DNA of 64,000 bases, taken from Castanea sativa (Eukaryota; Streptophyta; Magnoliopsida; Fagales; Fagaceae). Within the stretch, counting starts at the first letter, position 1. Every line of letters begins with the position of its first letter. Shown here one piece after another: positions 61,370 to 64,000 of the stretch. The notes beneath the pieces were generated by a model, which was not told the DNA's origin, made no database searches, and worked only from the letters and a program-made list of their open reading frames with translations. A program made the translations under genes and the position numbers. The stretch covers positions 21,415,822-21,479,821 of the forward strand of contig NC_134017.1 of the NCBI RefSeq assembly GCF_040712315.1, written 5' to 3'.

Positions 61370-64000
61370 TATCATTGAGTAGATTTTCAACCTTTCTACA
61401 CAATGCCGCTGGAAACATCATCATCCGACCACCCATGTGCTGGTCAAAGTTTGTGCAAATTCATTCATGCACCTCACGCGCCATCAGTGTTGCTTCAATT
61501 TTGTCGCCGTTGCTGTTGTCAAAATCGTCTTTCTCCAATCTACATTGTCGAGAAAGAATCAGAATCATCAGACCTCTCACATGCCCTCACGCGCCACCTG
61601 AAATTTTCTACAACATCAACTACGCACCACATGCGCTGCCCTGCTACTCGTTGACGTCACTTGCTGACGTCATCTGCCATGTCAGCCCTAGTTGCTCGCC
61701 TATTGACGTCATCTGCCACATTAGCCACCCCTGCTGATGTCATCTGCTGATTCTGCCACCTGCGGTTATGTCAGCTTGCTGACGTCAGCACCTGGTTAGC
61801 TTGCTTATGTCAGCCTCTGTTGACCATTGACCGCCGCCTTTGACCGTTGACTTTGACCGTTGATTTTTTTGCAGTCAGGTGCTTCTTACTTAGTTTTTCA
61901 CGTAGATTCCATTTTTTCATATTTTGCTTCTAAATGAAGAATAAGGACATGTCTTCTTTTTATTGCAACAATCATCGATGATAATCCAACAAACGTTTTT
62001 GCAATTTTTGCAAACGTCTTGGCCATAATATTGAGACTTGCAATCAACACAACAAATCAGCTGTTTCCATTTTTGCTGCTATTGTTGCTAACACTAAGAG
62101 TATCCAACCAATGGCTCCAGTCTCCACAAAGTCCAAGTCTTCTGGATCCACTATCACCATTTCCACAGTTGACCTACAAAATAGCATCGCTAATACCATC
62201 CGTATGGTTGGTAATGCATCTTATTCCTCTTCTCTCTCTATTTCATCTTGTATGTCTCAATCCTCTTGGCTTATGAATTCTACTTGTTGCAATCACATGA
62301 CACCTCACTCATCCTTATTTTCTCAACTTGAACCTGCACCACACCCTCTTAATATTCGCACAGCAAATGGTTCCACAATGTTTGGTCATAATATAGGTTC
62401 TATCTCGGCCTCCAACCTCTCTGTTCCTGGGGTCTTTAATGTTCCTAACATTTACAGTTTTTTTTTTTTTTCTGTGAGGCAATTAGCTGAGTTGAGTTAC
62501 CACATTACCTTTGATTATTTTGGGTGTATTGTGCTGGATCTAAGGATGGGACTGGAGCTTAGGACCGATCCCAGAGTTGGGCGTATTTCTGTTGTTGCTG
62601 CAGTTTCTTCTATTCCTTCTCTTGAACTTTGGCGCGCTCGACTTGGTCAGGCATCTTCCTCTAGAGTACAACACTTGGCTTCAAGAGGTTTGTTAGGTTC
62701 GATGTCCACTAAAAACTTTGATTGTGTTTCGTGTCAGTTAGGAAAACAACCAGCTTTGTCATTCAATCTAGTGAATCAATGTCCACTGATATCTTTGACC
62801 TAATTCATTCTGACGTCTAGGGGCCTTTCTCTGTCTCTAGTATTGGTGGATCTCGATATTTTTTTGTCTTTGTTGATGATTATTCTCGCTATAGCTGGTT
62901 TTTTAATATGAAATATCAATTTGAATTATTGCAAGTATATTCTAATTTTGTAAAAAAAGCTTGAAACTCAATTTTCCAAATGAATCAAAAAATTTCGATC
63001 TGATAATGCTCTTAAGTACACTCAATATGCTTTCCAAGCTATTTTACATTCCTGTGGCACTGTTCATCAACTAACTTGTCTAGGTACCTCTCAACAAAAT
63101 GGTAGAGTCAAACAAAAAATTTCATCATATTCTTGAAACGTTCGTGCTCTCCTTCTCTTTGCCAAAGTTCTTGCTCCTTTTCGGGGCGAGCTGACCTTCA
63201 TGCTGTTTATACCATTAATTGCATTCTCAGTCCTATCATCCAAAATAAAACTTCATATGAGCGCCTTTTTGGGTCACCTCCAGACTATCACCACCTTCTC
63301 TCCTTCGGCTTTGCCTGTTTCGTTCTTCTTCAACCACATGAGCATAACAAAATTGAACCTCGGTCTAGACTTTGTTATTTTCTTGGCTATGGTGAAACTC
63401 AAAAGGGGTATCGGTGTTATGATCCTGTCTTTCATCATCTTCGTATCTCCCGCAATGTGGTCTTTTGGGAACATCGCTCATTTGTTAAGCTTTCTCACTT
63501 CCGGTCCTCCCTATATACCTCCTTTGTCTTAGATCTTTTTCCAGATAAGCCACACATTCCTTCTATAGTTACTCCTAATCCTCATATAAACTTCTCTGTC
63601 CAACCACTAGATATTTTTTATGCCTTTCTTGGATCACCCTATAATGAACAAGTGGAAGATAAGCAAGTTGAAGATGAGCCATACAACCTTGAACTTAGGT
63701 CCCTTGCTCCTGCTCCACCTAAAGATCTTGCATAGGACATCCCACCTCGTCACTCAACTTGGGTAAAATCCATTTCTGCACATTTATTTGACTATCATTG
63801 TTATACTACCTTTGCTACACTACACGAGCCTCACACCTATCGTGAGACCTCTACTGATTCTTTATGGCAGATTGCAATGAAAGAGGAACTTGATGCATTA
63901 TCTAAAAACCATATTTGGGATTTGGTGACTCTCCCCCTTGGGAAATTTGTGGTTGGTTATAAGTGAATCTACAAGATCAAGACTTGCTCTAATGGGTCCA
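61370..64000 (+). pseudogene. copia C Gag-Pol polyprotein, degraded and cut by window end
   Basis: Gag N-terminus is scrambled (61370-61900, with repeated TGACGTCA-type blocks). Zinc knuckle CNFCKRLGHNIETC at about 62000. Protease region with SSWLMNSTCCNHMT (62265-62310; the active site normally has D where this has N). GAG-pre-integrase LWRARLGQASSSRVQHL and CVSCQLGK (62625-62750). Integrase core from about 62795 with a TAG in HSDV-GPFS, DDYSRYSW, RSDNA and TSQQNGR, in several frames. A long readable stretch 63133-63735 (SYERLFGSPPDYHHLLSFG, CYFLGYGETQKGYRCYDP). RT starts at 63870 (WQIAMKEELDAL, NHIWDLV). At least six stops and several frameshifts. Confidence 0.88.
61640..61870. repeat. TGACGTCA-rich stretch in copia C gag region
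   Basis: TGACGTCA, TGATGTCA or TGACGTCAT-like octamers recur at about 61653, 61663, 61703, 61735, 61780, and TTGACCGTTGACTTTGACCGTTGA follows. It reads as degenerate short tandem repeats. Confidence 0.6.

Larger units (their letters stand above)
61007..64000 (+). mobile_element. Ty1/copia retrotransposon C (RE1-like, runs off the window)
   Basis: Short 5' LTR, primer site, degraded gag, protease, integrase and the start of RT, on the plus strand, inserted in the NRT2 remnant. The 3' end lies beyond base 64000. Confidence 0.9.

Overview
The window reads as nuclear DNA of a woody eudicot. It is AT-rich, gene-poor and full of LTR retrotransposons, MITEs, microsatellites and intron-bearing plant gene remnants. 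Several element families here (a Tat-type Ty3/gypsy element with an antisense ORF, and a pol-less element carrying an ORF that opens MAPKRKSA) resemble ones I associate with Fagaceae (oak, chestnut, beech). That placement is from memory and is an inference, not a search result. I see no intact host gene.

Left part (1-11338): the 3' portion of a plus-strand Ty1/copia element (copia A, 1-4519) with its complete 3' LTR; about 6 kb of AT-rich sequence with a tandem duplication and a pair of inverted arms; then the start of a broken geranylgeranyl diphosphate synthase (GGPPS) gene. A 9.9-kb Tat-lineage Ty3/gypsy element (11339-21264) sits inside the GGPPS coding sequence, flanked by a perfect GGTAG duplication. 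It carries gag-pol in one frame broken only by stop codons, an array of small hairpins, and a four-exon gene on the opposite strand.

Middle (21265-35454): the short GGPPS remainder, scattered exons of a plant phosphate/nucleotide-sugar translocator (At1g06470 type), at least three MITEs, and a fused, degenerate pair of G-type lectin (SD2-5 type) receptor kinases that ends at the start of the kinase domain.

35455-49343: a minus-strand copia element of the same family as copia A (copia B), 3'-truncated. It is split in its reverse transcriptase region by a complete 7.6-kb pol-less LTR element (36515-44145) with a CATCA/TATCA target duplication. That inner element has a degraded gag and, where pol should be, an ORF of the putative plant transposon protein type.

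49344-64000: a minisatellite of about 90-bp units interrupted by a solo LTR of the same pol-less family (perfect AATGT duplication), a Mutator-like MITE with long TIRs and a 9-bp duplication, a cytochrome P450 (CYP704-like) fragment, a remnant of an NRT2.7-like nitrate transporter, and a third copia element (copia C, short 154-bp LTR) inserted in that transporter and running off the window.

Nothing here looks like a functioning multi-gene system. The most interesting items are the spliced antisense gene of the Tat element, the pol-less element and its solo LTR, the hairpins conserved in the LTRs of copia A and B, and the two unusual tandem arrays. Boundaries were read by eye and may be off by a base or two.
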